In this document: positions 10,002 to 22,900 of the stretch, in pieces
How the letters are laid out: the number at the start of each line of letters is the position of its first letter
How positions within the stretch are numbered: the stretch's first letter is position 1
NCBI GenBank assembly: GCA_024195265.1
Contig: JAJLRJ010000004.1
Location: forward strand, 44,097,568-44,161,567
DNA from: Dendrophyllia cribrosa
Taxonomy: Eukaryota; Cnidaria; Anthozoa; Scleractinia; Dendrophylliidae
Length of the DNA: 64,000 nt
Direction: 5' to 3'
Made by a program: the position numbers and the translations under genes
The notes under the pieces: generated by a model
Seen by the model: only the letters and a program-made list of their open reading frames with translations
What the model was told of the DNA's origin: nothing
Databases searched by the model: none

Positions 10002-13000
10002 TCACCAGTCCTGTACAGGGGCAAACTTGCCAGGAAACACCTTGATTGTGCCTTCACCCAGCGATGGTGCCCTCTCTGCCCAGAAGAAGGCCGTCAAACC
10101 ATAAATTCCTTCCTCTGTGATTTTTTTAACAAGGCTTGCATATCCTGGGGTTTCCTCCCGTATGAATACATGCACAGATTTATCAACATTATAAACCATT
10201 AAGTCTTTAGGTGCATCAGGGTCCATAGTAGTGACAGGTCTTTGTACTTTGACAACAAATGTCTTGCTTGCTGGTACGGTGCTTTGAGAGGCAGTGGAGT
10301 CTTCTGTTTTGCCACCACTCAATGACACAGTTGGGTGGTCAGCTGTGAGTACATTACTAATGGTTGTCATGAAAGGGTATCTACTAGGGTGGGCCAAAAT
10401 ACCCTCTTCACATTTGTGCTTGTGGCCTCCTTTTTTCCAATGTTGTTTTTGACATTCTCTCCCACAGTATAAAGTCACATGACATCGAGCACAACGCATC
10501 AACTTCTCAACAGCTTGACCTTCGAGTATAACACAACACAAATATCAAATGTTTAGTTTGATCTTCCTGGTTTGGTTTGAATAACAGTTAAACCCCTTCA
10601 AAACTAAACGAATAACTGTTGTTGTGGCTTAGTTAAAAGAAGGCACTGGTGAAAAAAGAAACACTTAGTCCTTTGCTAATTTTATTTTCATTGTCTTTTT
10701 AAATCACATCTTATGAAATATTCCAAACACAAACTTAGTGAGACAGAAACTGTAAAATCAGTTCATATTTCTTGAGTAAAAAAAATGATTTGGAGTAATT
10801 TAGTGTTAAATATGTGACACTATGTGACATTTCTATTGTATTTTAGCTATACAGTATTTATGAGGGAAATCACTTGTACATCCAGCATAACACAGTTGAA
10901 ACCAGATAACTTAAACAATCAGGACAAATGCAAAACTGTTCAAGTTATCAAGAGTTCTATTTTTTACAGTATGTGTATATGGACAGGGCAGAAACAGTCC
11001 ATGCAGTGATGTTTTAGCAGGAAACACCCTTATTACTAGGAACAATCATATTCTACAAACCACAATTAGCACAACTTGCTGCTCGCTTTGCCAGAGATGA
11101 ATCAGCATTTCTGTTAGCCTCATGTAACAGTTTCCTAATCTCAGGAGAAGTCCTTGCTTGATCAAATGGGGTTTTACCCTCACTGCAAGAAGCTTGTGGA
11201 TCCGCACCATGTTTCAACAGAAGCTTAACAACATCTATAGCACCTACATTGTAAATAATACAATATGCCAAGTTCTAGAGGTTTGTTTTTTTTCCAGTGT
11301 TTGCTATGCTGTTTCTTTCAGGTGAGTATTGAGTATTTGATGATATAATTATTTTGATACTCAGACAAATTTATGCATAGCATTGTATTGTATTATATGA
11401 CCATAACAGTAGTTTAACAATACATTCTAGAATGGCACAATACAAAACAATGTATAACAGTGCAATGCTATGCACTGGACAAGTATGGATTGGCTACATA
11501 TAGCCCAAAGGTTTAAATCTTGGACTTGATGATTGTGGGTTGAATGTGTTGCTAGTAGTCCCACCCATAAATTTGTTAACTACAGGTAAGGTTGAGTGCA
11601 CCATTGTGGACAGCTTTGATCACGTAATGTGTCATTCAATTCCAAAAACCATAAGACACCCCTCCCCCCAACCTTTTCCGGGCAAACTCCCTGGCATTTG
11701 ACCTTTTTGAAAAAATTTGGTCAGATTCCCCACTAAGTAGGCAAATTTGGTGGTCAAATGTCCTTCTGGTCAGAGCCTCACAAAGTGCCATCTTCCCAAC
11801 ATTCTGGACAAACATATAAGCATAATATTCAAATAGCAGATAGACACTCTTGTTTCTTACTCGCAAGGCAAAAAACTTTCACTTGTCCACTTGTCTGAGA
11901 TGAGTACTTCTTGATCTCAGACAAGTGGATTTCCAAATGCACTTGTCCGAAGGGACAAGTACAATTTACCAGGAGAAATTTGTCTGTTTTTCACTTGGTA
12001 AATTGTACTTGTCTGACGGGACAAGTAAATTTACCAGGAGAAATTTGTCTGTTTTTCACTGAGTTCTAAGTTTCCCAAGCATCTCTGGACTTAGGAAACT
12101 AACCTAACCGACCGAGCAAATTTTTTTGAGCACGTTTTTATTAATTTAGCCTGGTTACTTAAAGATAACCAAGATGGCCGCTTGTTTACAGACTCTTTTA
12201 TTTGGCTTCGAATTCATTGGTCTTCGGTGTTCCTTCATTGCTAAAAACTTCAAAATGTCCGACAAAGATAGGGAGCACTGTTTCAACACAGGTATTTTAA
12301 CAATTTGAGGCTGAATTTTACAATTTATAAAGACAATGCTCACGTTTGCACGATATGAGAATGTGTTTCATGTGGATCCTTATTCTTCAATTTGACTTTT
12401 GATCTCGGAGGCACTCTGGTAGCTCTGTTAGAGAAACAAGACTCACTTTTCTACACCATCTAAAGTTAAAGAATTTTTGCTCCACATTGTACACCTCAAA
12501 TAAATAGAATGTTCAATTTCAAGACTCAAAAAGTCTGGTCAACTTTCCCGCAGATAAGCCGCAAACCCAATTTTGAGCAAAAATTTTGGGCAAATGTGGC
12601 TTATATGCCAGATTTTACGGGTGTGTTCTAAATTTGTTTTACTGTACATTTTTTTTTAATTTAGTCATTCTTTTTTCTAATTTAGTCATTTTTTGGATGA
12701 GTGAATTTCACTTTCGGACAACCAAAATTTGAATTGAATGGACAAGTGGAAAGAAAAAAAGTTTTTTGCTTCATACTGAGATCATTGGATGACTAGTTAA
12801 TAACGAAACCTTCGGTTTATGAAGGGTATTGCAATATTATTGTAGACAGCCAAATGACAGGGTATGCCAGCGTATGCCCGGTGGGGGGGGGGGGGGGGGG
12901 TGGTAATCACGCTTAGAAATATATATTACAAGCAAAGGTACAATATTGTCATTTCCACAATTCTTGGAGGGTGACAGAATTATTGTTCAGTCCGTTTTAA

Positions 13001-13483
13001 AAATGCCAACACAGTACAGCTAACTGTAAACTAGTAACGCAAGTTATTAAACTTACCAACATATGCTGCGCAGTGCAGGCAAGTCATACCGGCATGTGTT
13101 CGAGACATGATGGAAGCATTACATTGTTCAATGAGATACTTAGCAATTTCAATATTTGCTGCCCTACCACAAGCATAGAACACCGGTGTAAATCCAAGAG
13201 AATCTTTTACCTCTACAGAAGCTCCGTACTTTATAAGTAACTTAACCATGGGGAGCTTTTTCTGCGTGACAGCATAATGCATGGCGGTAAACCCTAGCTT
13301 GTCTTGTTCGTTAATGTTCAGTTTTCCTAACGCATTTCTCATGAACATATACGCTTCCACCATACCCTTCCCTTCGCCGTCATTACTTTCAGTAATCATA
13401 ATGGCGAGCTCCGTGGTTGGTTCTGCGCGATACGCCGCCAGTGTGTCACTATCCAAGTCTTCTTCTTCGTCCAGATCCGCCAT
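10002..13483 (-). CDS. Ankyrin-repeat and MYND zinc-finger protein, 3 exons
   Basis: Exons on the minus strand are 13483-13057, 11243-11061 and 10519-10002, all GT-AG and in phase, encoding about 375 residues. After an acidic start (MADLDEEEDLDSD) come ankyrin repeats at about residues 60-190, with repeat cores such as GFTAMHYAV, GFTPVFYACG and GMTCLHCAA. A complete MYND finger follows: CANC (200-203), CARC (213-216), C222, C226, H236 and C240. The finger is split by the last intron. The C-terminal 130 residues, ending FPGKFAPVQDW, are not a domain I know. Ankyrin and MYND modules both bind proteins, so an adaptor role is likely. Human ANKMY2 has the same domain order but its sequence is not clearly matched, so I give no symbol. 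The gene is head-to-head with MFSD9. Confidence 0.88.
11885..12062. repeat. Local repeats in the ANK-MYND intron
   Basis: A hairpin with arms CCACTTGTCTGAGAT / ATCTCAGACAAGTGG (11885-11931) is followed by two tandem copies of about 63 bp sharing TTTACCAGGAGAAATTTGTC. No coding potential is seen. Confidence 0.7.
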
Positions 13484-13912
13484 GATGTACGTTCGCTCGA
13501 CCCTGAAGCGAAATCATGACCGAGTGGAGTAGGGTAAAAACAACTAAAGCGGCGCGGAAAATTATTTTGCTTGATTTCTTCGATTCAATAAAATATACTT
13601 ATTTATAGCGAAAAATAGAACAAAAAATGTGTATCTTTATAACATAAAGAGAATTTCAGAAAAAAAATTAATACATAGAAAAGTAAAACTTTTGTTCGCA
13701 AATTCGGCAATCTAACCCCTCCCCTCCCCACCTCACCTCACATCCATTCAACAAAATAAAATAGTTTCCAGTCCATTTTATTGTGAAAATAATATCTCGG
13801 TCATTTATCGTGATTCATCGTTCGATCGTTGTGAGAACCATAATTTTAAGCTTATATACTGTGTAAAAAAGGCCTGGAAATGCACGGCATTCTTGGATCA
13901 ACATGGCCAAAG
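13484..13912. promoter_or_regulatory. Probable bidirectional promoter, ANK-MYND / MFSD9
   Basis: 429 bases separate the divergent ATGs of the ankyrin-MYND gene (13483, minus) and MFSD9 (13913, plus). The interval must hold both 5' untranslated regions and both start sites. No TATA box stands out. Promoter function is inferred from the layout. Confidence 0.55.
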
Positions 13913-16900
13913 ATGACTCTAGTGTCTTTTCTAAAGGTCAAAAAGGAAACTTTTTTGGTGTACTGTCTATATTGTGTGGGATTTTTGGTAAGATCTCTTA
14001 GTACTATAGTTTTTACAGGAAGTTGATCGTGCATCTTTTGCTCCAAATGAGTGATTATAATACTTTTAAAATGTTTTCTCGTTTTTATGAACAGGATTTA
14101 TTTGCCGTGAGCTGTCTGATTCCTTTTCTTACTCACAGAGCCAGGGAATTAGGTGCATCGCCATCGCTTGTTGGACTCATAGGTAAGCTTATAATGAAGA
14201 AAAAAATCTTAGTTTATACAGTTTAAACTAGGCATCTTATGCAGTGTTCACACTTGGGCGAAAAATGTTTAGTCTGATCACGAATGAAACATGATTCACC
14301 GTGAAAAGTGTTCACATCAGACGGCGCATTGCGCAAATCATGATTGAAACTACTTCACGAGGTAGTTTTGATCTAAGCCAGACGCAACACGTTAGCGCAA
14401 ATGTCGTCTGCTTGTCAAACCTTGCATTGCTCTTTGTTCCCGAAGAACTTGAGAAGTGAGATTATACCACAAAAAATGTAACAAAAAGTAATTCGAGCTC
14501 TATTTTTTCGGTTCATGTTTCATGCTTCATGCGAGCTTATGCCTGCTTCATAAAACAGCATAAATTATAGAACCAGGCGTGAACCGTGTTTTGAAATTAA
14601 CAATCAAATGTGAACAATGAAATTGCAAACATGTTTACAGGAAACGTGTTTCGTTGAAACATGTTTACTCTAAACATGTTTTGCCCTAGTGTGAACACAG
14701 CATTATTCATTTATTTACTAATGCATGGTTCAATTCCTTATACAGTTACCATCCCCCCCCCCCCCCCCCCCCCCCCCCGGGCACACCCCTATGGATTTGC
14801 CATTTTTTCTTTACTTGGCGTCTTAATCCCCACCCCCGGGCACAAAGAAAGAGGTAATTCCCCACCCCCGGGACACTCAACAGCAAGCTGCACCGTTTCT
14901 CAAGAAGACAAAAATATTTATTATATAAATCCACCGAACAGCTTACAAAATAGACATGGACTGGACTACACTTGTATGGTTACAAATTTCAGGAAGCGTC
15001 CTTCCCATTGTTTTTCTTCCTTGCTCGCGTTTCTTTGGCTTTCATCGCTCCTCTCTTGCAGTTGTTTCGTGTACTGAGGATGTGATCTTCCCAACACTTT
15101 ACATCATCCACTGACAGACAACACTCCTTCAAATACAGGCTTTAATTTTGCCAAATTATTTTCTTCCAGCCAATTATTGACAAATTGTAAGGATTTCCCA
15201 GCAAAGAAGTCGGCTTGTTGAGTCATGTTGTCCGCCATGTGCTTCGACGAAATTTTCGCCCCATAATTCCTTGCGCACCTAGATTTTCCCCACCCCCTAC
15301 CCCCGGGACAAGACAACTTGCAAAATTCCCCACCCCTGGGCCACTAGGGCCGACTTTGTCCTGGGGGTTGCCCCGGGGGGGGGGGGGGGGGGGGGGGGGG
15401 ATGGTAACTGTAGGAATTGAACCATGCATAATATGAACATCTGTTTTTACACATTTATTTTGCATATAGCACTTTTCCCTTAATCTTTTCCTTGTCAATT
15501 GGCTTACTTTCTTGGTAACAAAATAATGATAACACGAGTAATGCTATCTGTCAATATAAAATAAATAAAATATTAAGTTTACATAAGATTACCCTCTCCA
15601 TCTTGTTTTTAAAAATTTCAAATAATATTACTGGCTCCACCACAAAGTTACCGATACCACACATTATTATACATTGGTGTCACTAGCTCAATTTTGATTG
15701 GCTATAAGCACGTAGCTAATTATTGCTTGCTGTTTCTGTTACGTCATACCTATACAGACAATGAATTTTATATATGTAGAAGTGACGTCATACCTACAGA
15801 CAATAGTTTTATGCATGCAGATTAAGTGACGTAAGTTGTTTACTTACAAGTTGACTGCTGTGCATTGATCAGGGTGTTCATTAGGCATCGGAGATCGGAG
15901 AATTCTCCTGCTAAATTTCGATGGCAATATGTAGCTATCTTCGCTCTTTCATAATTTCATTTCTCCTGTTACGTTACACTATTCTCCTGCTACTACAATT
16001 CTTAATGAAAACCCTGATTGATCACTTTTTTGTGCGCGCTCTTGTCTTTACAAGTGCAGCTCAGGAATATGCATAATACAACAATTATTGGATTCGGTTT
16101 TCGCATGATAGCGATAATTATCAAGGCCTCAGTTTGTGTTATCCGCCTCAGCCTTCGGCTTCGGCAGATAACACAAACTTTGGCCTTGATAATTATCGCT
16201 ATCATGCTCAACCTCATCCAATAATTGTTAATTGTTACTCTCTAATCTTCATGATGAGTCCTGCAGATGTGGCCAGCAATGACCAGAGGTTAATGTACTA
16301 GAGGTTTTGATTGACAGCTGCTTGTCTATCTCGGCAGGTTCTATATATGGCGGTCTTCAGTTATTTTCCAGTCCAATCATGGTAAGCAATCATAGTTTGA
16401 TTTATTACCTACAGGGGAGGTGGGAATCAATCCTTTTCCCACCCTACAGGTGTATGTTTTAGGGATGTTATTCAACTACAATTAATATAACATCAACATT
16501 AGGGCTTCACATTTATTATTGGAATGGTGATCAGTATCTCAGTGTACGAACAAGTGCATAGATTATGCAAATTGAGAACCTGATCACCTTTAACATGAGT
16601 TGTCTGTGGAAATTGAATACAAATTCACTGTAGTTATAATGTGACTATATATGTGAACTGTATTGACACCAGTAAGGAGAATGTACATTTACAAATTAAT
16701 TTTGATTTTGAGATTTTTAAAAGGGTTAACTTGTCATGAAAGCCTAAGTCCTGGTCTTAACCTAGGAATTCTCCATCCTGGTCTCTATACATTGCTTAAA
16801 ATATGATATTTGCAGAGAATCTGTTGCTTCATCTTGACCGCCTTGAATATTGACGTTTAACTTTTGTAATCAATTTTGTAATTCTCATGACCTGTATCCA

Positions 16901-19900
16901 AAATATAGTATTAACTCCTGCAATCTCAACCATTCAAGCGAATAGTGAATTGGATTAGTGATTATTTGATACACAGTATATATATAGAACAACACCTACA
17001 GCAGTATGTAAAAGGAACAGGTTAATTTTGGGAGATAGCACTCACAAGCTTCAAAAAGGAAATTTAATCAAGGCAGCAGCAGTTACCTGTATTCCTGATC
17101 CAAAAGTGACCAGTACCAGTTCCCATTTATTATAATTTAGGAAGACTCTGGGCACTAAGTACAAGTTAAATCGAAGCGACTGGGAACAAGAATGTCTCAA
17201 CTTTAAATTTCATGGCCATTGCCGGCATGCAACCCAACCTCTCCAGTCAAATCAGAAATTCCATCTCTCCCACATCGCTAAAATTTTGCAGCGCATCCTC
17301 CCCCAAGCTTCGCGAGGTTCCGCGAGACACGTATTTCTAGTATATTAAAGTACCTTAAATTATTATAGGAAATTAAACTAATGCAAATTGGAGGGGAAAT
17401 TTCTTTCGAATAAAGGAAATTAACGTGAGAGAGGGGGCAAATTTTCAAAATGAAGAAAATTGATGACGATTATTGATGACAGATGTCTCTATAAAAAATA
17501 TTTTGGCTGACTGTGTAGTACAAAACAAAAAAAACAAATGTCGAGAACTGCTCTTCTGAAAGCAAGAATGAACTGGAAATATTGCAGATGACATTATCTT
17601 TATTAGGCTTTTACATAGTAAACAATTGAAAAATAGTGTTCAGAAATGAGAAGCTTATAATTGAAGGGCTCCCTGCAACAACGTCCTGAGTGCGTTTTTG
17701 GTAACTTTCACTAAAATTGTATGTTTTAGGCCTTTAAAAGCACAGTTTTGTCAAATTAATGATTTATTATTGTTAAGGTACTTAAAACAGCTCCAAAATG
17801 GGGAAGAAAATCCACATCTTTGAGAAAATGTTTTGGGCCCCTATGACACCCTATGGCTCCCAGGACACCCTATTTATCTTTTCAAAATAAAAAATTATTC
17901 TGTTTGAAGATAGAAGATTTGTTGACCTGGATTAAATCCTTTCAGTCATATGTACATGATCCAGTCATAATTTTGGCAAGTGAGTCCCTTTGGAGGCCAA
18001 AAATCCAGGATTTCCGTGAAAATTTTCCAAAAACGCACTGAGGACGTTATTGCAGGGAGCCCTTCAATTGTTTCCTATTTGCTATATGTGTTCGGACAGT
18101 ATCCAGAATTTGGGGTGAAATTAAGGTCTCGGAAATGAACGCTCCACTTAAATAATGTCACGGAAATTAACGCTTACAAAAATTAACCAAATTTTGAGAT
18201 TATTCGTGTTAATTTCATGGAGCGGTAATTTCCTATAATAAGGTATTCAGGATTTAATATTCTGATTAGGGCAGATTCCATGTTTTTCAAAGAAGGGGTG
18301 GGGTGAGTGGTAGGGTGCTTAAATAAAACTAACAACGATTTTTACACCAGCCCCACCAGTTTTTGTTTTATAATTTTTATGTAATGGTTGTTTGTGGTAA
18401 CTAACTCCCCCCTTCCCCCCCCCCTCCCCCCCACCCCCCCTCCCCCCCACACACACACATATCCCAAATCCACCTTGTTAAGTCACATTGACAGAGTGGC
18501 TAATGTAGTCACATGTGGTGTCATCCACCGATGGAAGACATTGTGTAAATGGAGGCTCAACTGCTACCATAAATACCTCTTAAAATACAATCTCACAATG
18601 TTCCTACAAAAATCAGCACTAATGATGAAGTTTATTGTGAACAGTCTGTTTCATAAACACTAGAATTAATGCTAATTTCATATTTCTTTTTCCTTCAGGG
18701 CAAACTTAGTGACATTTATGGAAGGAAGCAGCTTCTTTTAGTGAGCCTGCTGGGTTCATCCATGGGTTATTTTATGACAGCTCTACCAACAACTTTACTT
18801 TTTCTGGCACTCAGTAGGATTCCTGCAGGTACATTTGCTTTAATTTATATTATTTTCAAATTACATTCATGTTAGTGTTACTGGGCCAGGTCACCTGTCA
18901 TCACATCAATATCAAGTTTCCTAGAATAAGCTTATGTAGCCAGTTTTTTGCAAATTTGAAAAAATTGGAAATTCTGGCTAAACTTCAGACACTCAGTAGT
19001 GTAATTGGGTGGGCAGGATGATTTTGAAAAAAATTTAGGAAAACAAATTAAAGAATCCGCTAATCGATTTGACTGAGATATTAAGAGGTTATTCAGAGAA
19101 AAGTTGTGTAATATGGCTGGGTATTTTATGAGTCAGTTTTTATTTTTTTGAGGTTTTACGGGAGAAAAAATAAACACAGATGAATAAAAATGACTAGCCA
19201 TATTACACAACTTTTCACTGAAGAAATTGTTTATTAATGTGACAGAAGTCTTCTCCCAAGACTATTTTTTGCAAGTGTTTTCCCTAGCATACTTAGAAGG
19301 GTGTTAACATTGTGTCTTATTTGCATTTGTCTTGGTGCGTATTTGCAGTGTAAATTGCCATATCCAATAACAATGACCTGTATTCAATATTCAATAGACG
19401 GGAACTTTGTCATTATACGTATATTTTTGACAGCACGGACGGACAGCACGACCTTAACCCATTCGCTCCTACACCGGCCAAAACCGGCCGTACAATATTC
19501 CACTGCTTTAAAAAATTGCAACTTTCTCAATCGCGCGAACATTGCCCTAACTAGCAGTTCTGAGCATTGACTAGAAAGTCCCTCAAATTGAGATACCCAA
19601 TAAACACAAAAAAGTCAGCGATTTTTGCAGAATATCAGCGTTTGAATTTGGACAATAACAAAAATGACCGTTTTTAACGTCATAGAAAAACAACAAAAAT
19701 CACGTTTTTGCCTTTAGTTTTTTTTATTTAAATCATCATGGCAAACCCAAAAGTCAACATTCACAGCAAAATACAGTCCTAGTCCTAGCTTAGCAGTGAA
19801 TTTTTTTGCTCTTATTCGTTGCTCGGGCCGAGCTCTAGCCTCTCGTTCTAATGCATACTGACCTTGCCTCGATTTTCAATATCACCACCGCACTGCATGC

Positions 19901-22900
19901 TGCGAAAAAGCCAAAAATTTTGACAGCGCTCGATTCTTTCCGCACACATTTCATATTTATACTAAGTCCACAGCCACTCCGACCCACCGCCGAAATTTTG
20001 CGCTTGTTGTATTCTCCTGTGGTCGCAACTTCCAAAATATGCCGCGGTAGGTCGAGAAATTCATCCAGAGTCGAGTCCCAAAGCCACTTCGTTTCCAGGC
20101 GGCCATTTTTCCAGTTCAACGAGCAACGAGCCAAATTCGTAAACGAAGTACAACACCTAACTCGCTTCATTGAGAAGTGGACTCTGAACTACCTCCAAGC
20201 TTAATGATGCTCATCAGGCAGCTACTAAAGATGAAAAATGGCTGTGAACTTACCAAAAATCGTAGATAATTCATATTGGACCCTTTATTGCAAATCAACC
20301 AGGCAAAACGGACAGGGCTGAAAAACGACTGCGCACGCGCCAGTGGCCCGCGGCAATGAACGTGGGCTCAAGCGCGGGGGGGTTCAAAATGACTGCAATT
20401 CAGGAGAAAAAGTAGTTTGGAATTTAAACTCAAAAGATAAGGTCAGTTTTAAAAAGATAATAAATTTATCAGTATTTTCGAGTAAAAAATTCTATTTTAA
20501 GAAAAATTAGGGTGTGTTGAACGTTTAAAAAAATTGTTCTCGTGTTGAAAAGCGTTATCGAGTCCGCTCGTTCGTGAGTAAATTTTCGCGGCACTCCAAA
20601 AAATGTGAAAGCTGCTACGTTTGTTATGCAGATCAAGAGTTATCCTGCAAACTTTAGCTCGAAACTTTCATAACAGTTAGTCCAGTTGAAGAGACACAAC
20701 GTATGTTTTGTACACCAAACTTTTTTTGCTGTACACCGCTTGAAAATTTTCTGCGAAGTGACGAGTCCGCGGCGCGAAATGCAGGTTGTGCGGGTTGCTT
20801 CAACTCTCATCCCAATTTATCGAATTTTCCGATGGACAAACTTGCTGGTTCCACAAGAAGACTCGAACAGGATAAGATTATAGAGGGAAAATGAGAAGAT
20901 TTAGTTCGACTTTTTCGAGATATGTTGGCGGAAACACGGATGGTTGAGCCTGTACGCGGCACAGGGAGGAATATTCGAGAAACCAATCGAAACCAACAGC
21001 CTTTGCGCCTGTCCACTCAAACCAGCAACACAGCCAAAATATTCCGGAAAGAAGTTTTCCAATGTTTGACCGTATTGGATCCCATGTACCTGCTTATCAT
21101 TCTGGTGTGAGGTGGTACAAACAATGCTACAAAACAGTAGATGAGCTGTTCCAAAATGTACAAGGTTATAATCCTCTTGAAAGGGTGATGTCTTACGTTT
21201 ATATTTTATTGATCATGCTAAAGAAAAACATGTTTGACATAAAGCTCTTTATCTTTATCTTTTTTTTGCTGAAGCCTGCTGAAACCCGTTTTTTTTTGGT
21301 TTTTGTTTGACTAGAGGCAGATTGGTTGATGGACTGAATACAAAACTGGACAATATGTAATATCTTTTTAATAAAGGGGGATTCCCCTTTCTCTGGTAAC
21401 CAAATCAAACAGTACAGCATGTGGTTTTATTAAAATTTTTATTTTTTATTAAATATATTAATACAAAAGTGGTTTTTGTCAGCTGTTTAGTGCTTGTCTT
21501 TTACACTGCTTTCCTGGAATAGGTTGCAAGTCCTTCATCCACCTGAATGGGGTAATAAAAATGCATGTCAGCATTTTTGCTAGTCTATATTACTATTTTG
21601 CCTTTCACATATTATAAGTTAGATATTAAGACAAACCTTCACATTTTTTAACCCTATGCTCCTGCCTGTACACCCTCCCGAAAGAAACTATTATAACATT
21701 TTTTTAATACATTAATATCTTTTTATTTACAACCACTGTCTATCCCTGACTAATACTGCCAGTCTTGCATACAATAAAACCATTACAATGTCACTGGCTG
21801 TTTTTTATTGATCTGAAGTCCCCCCCCCCCCCCCCCCCCCATACATTACATCTGCCCCCAATAATTTGGACCATATTTTCTAGGATAATAGCCGTCCCTT
21901 GATTAATCACCCTCCTCAGATAATTGCTACTCTTTGGTGGAAATATTTGAAATAATGACCTCCCTCAATTAACCCCCCCCCCCCCCCCATCCCCTTCTTC
22001 TTGTTTTTTAATTATAGCTTATCTTAAATTTATACACTTCTAATGAAGTTTTATTTTGTATCTTTTATCTTCATTATTTTCGTGGCATACCTGGAAACTA
22101 GCTCTTAAGCTAAGCGTACTGACCACGTTAAATAAAGGATTGATTGATTGATTGATTTGTTTCACCTCCTCCCAGTCAGGTTAAGAATTTTACTTCTTGT
22201 GTAGGAAACAAGTTTTGATTTAATCATTACAATAACAATCATCACAGAAAAGTCACAAAAGCACAGTTTCAAATAGTTTTTCAAATATAGTGACACACAT
22301 GTATTTGTCACTCTTTCATTTATTTTTTGGAACTCTCTTACTATTAGCACATTAGCACTTCCAGCGAGCAATATTTGAAATAACCGCCTCAGTCCATTAG
22401 TCGCCTCCCCTCGAATAATTGCCTCTTTGTTGAGTGAAAACTAATAATCGCCCCCGGCTATTATTCCAGGAAATATGGTACGATTGTTAAAGAGCCAAAA
22501 AAATAAAACCAATATCATTAGCTGTTTTCTTTCTTCTCTTTTGTCCTCTTCCATCCCCTGTCTAAGTATGACCCGCCCCGCATAATTTTATGCTATTATT
22601 ATGGTTTCTTCATAAAACTCGAACAAAAATGGACAAAATCAGTGATTACATGATAGATTGTATGGTCATTATTAACTGATTTTTGTTTGCAAAATGTGTC
22701 TTGCTTTTGTAAACAATATAATAACATTTTATAAGAGGTTATAAAGTAAGCACATTTTTACTAATAAAATTAATCAGATTTATATCATTACAAAAATAAA
22801 ATTAAGTAAAAAAACATTTTAATAAATAATTAAATGAAATGTATAAAAATTGATATATTTTTATTTCTTCCGTCCCTTTTCTTAACAAATTCTTTATATG

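Noticed and set aside
13867..13987. MFSD9 start at the upstream ATG (13903, MAKDDSSVF)
   Set aside because: That frame does not join exon 2 in phase; the ATG at 13913 gives GFLDLFAVS, matching MFSD helix 1.
19835..20204. Antisense pair of 111- and 117-codon frames
   Set aside because: No recognisable domain, inside a degenerate transposon in an MFSD9 intron; overlap on both strands suggests chance.
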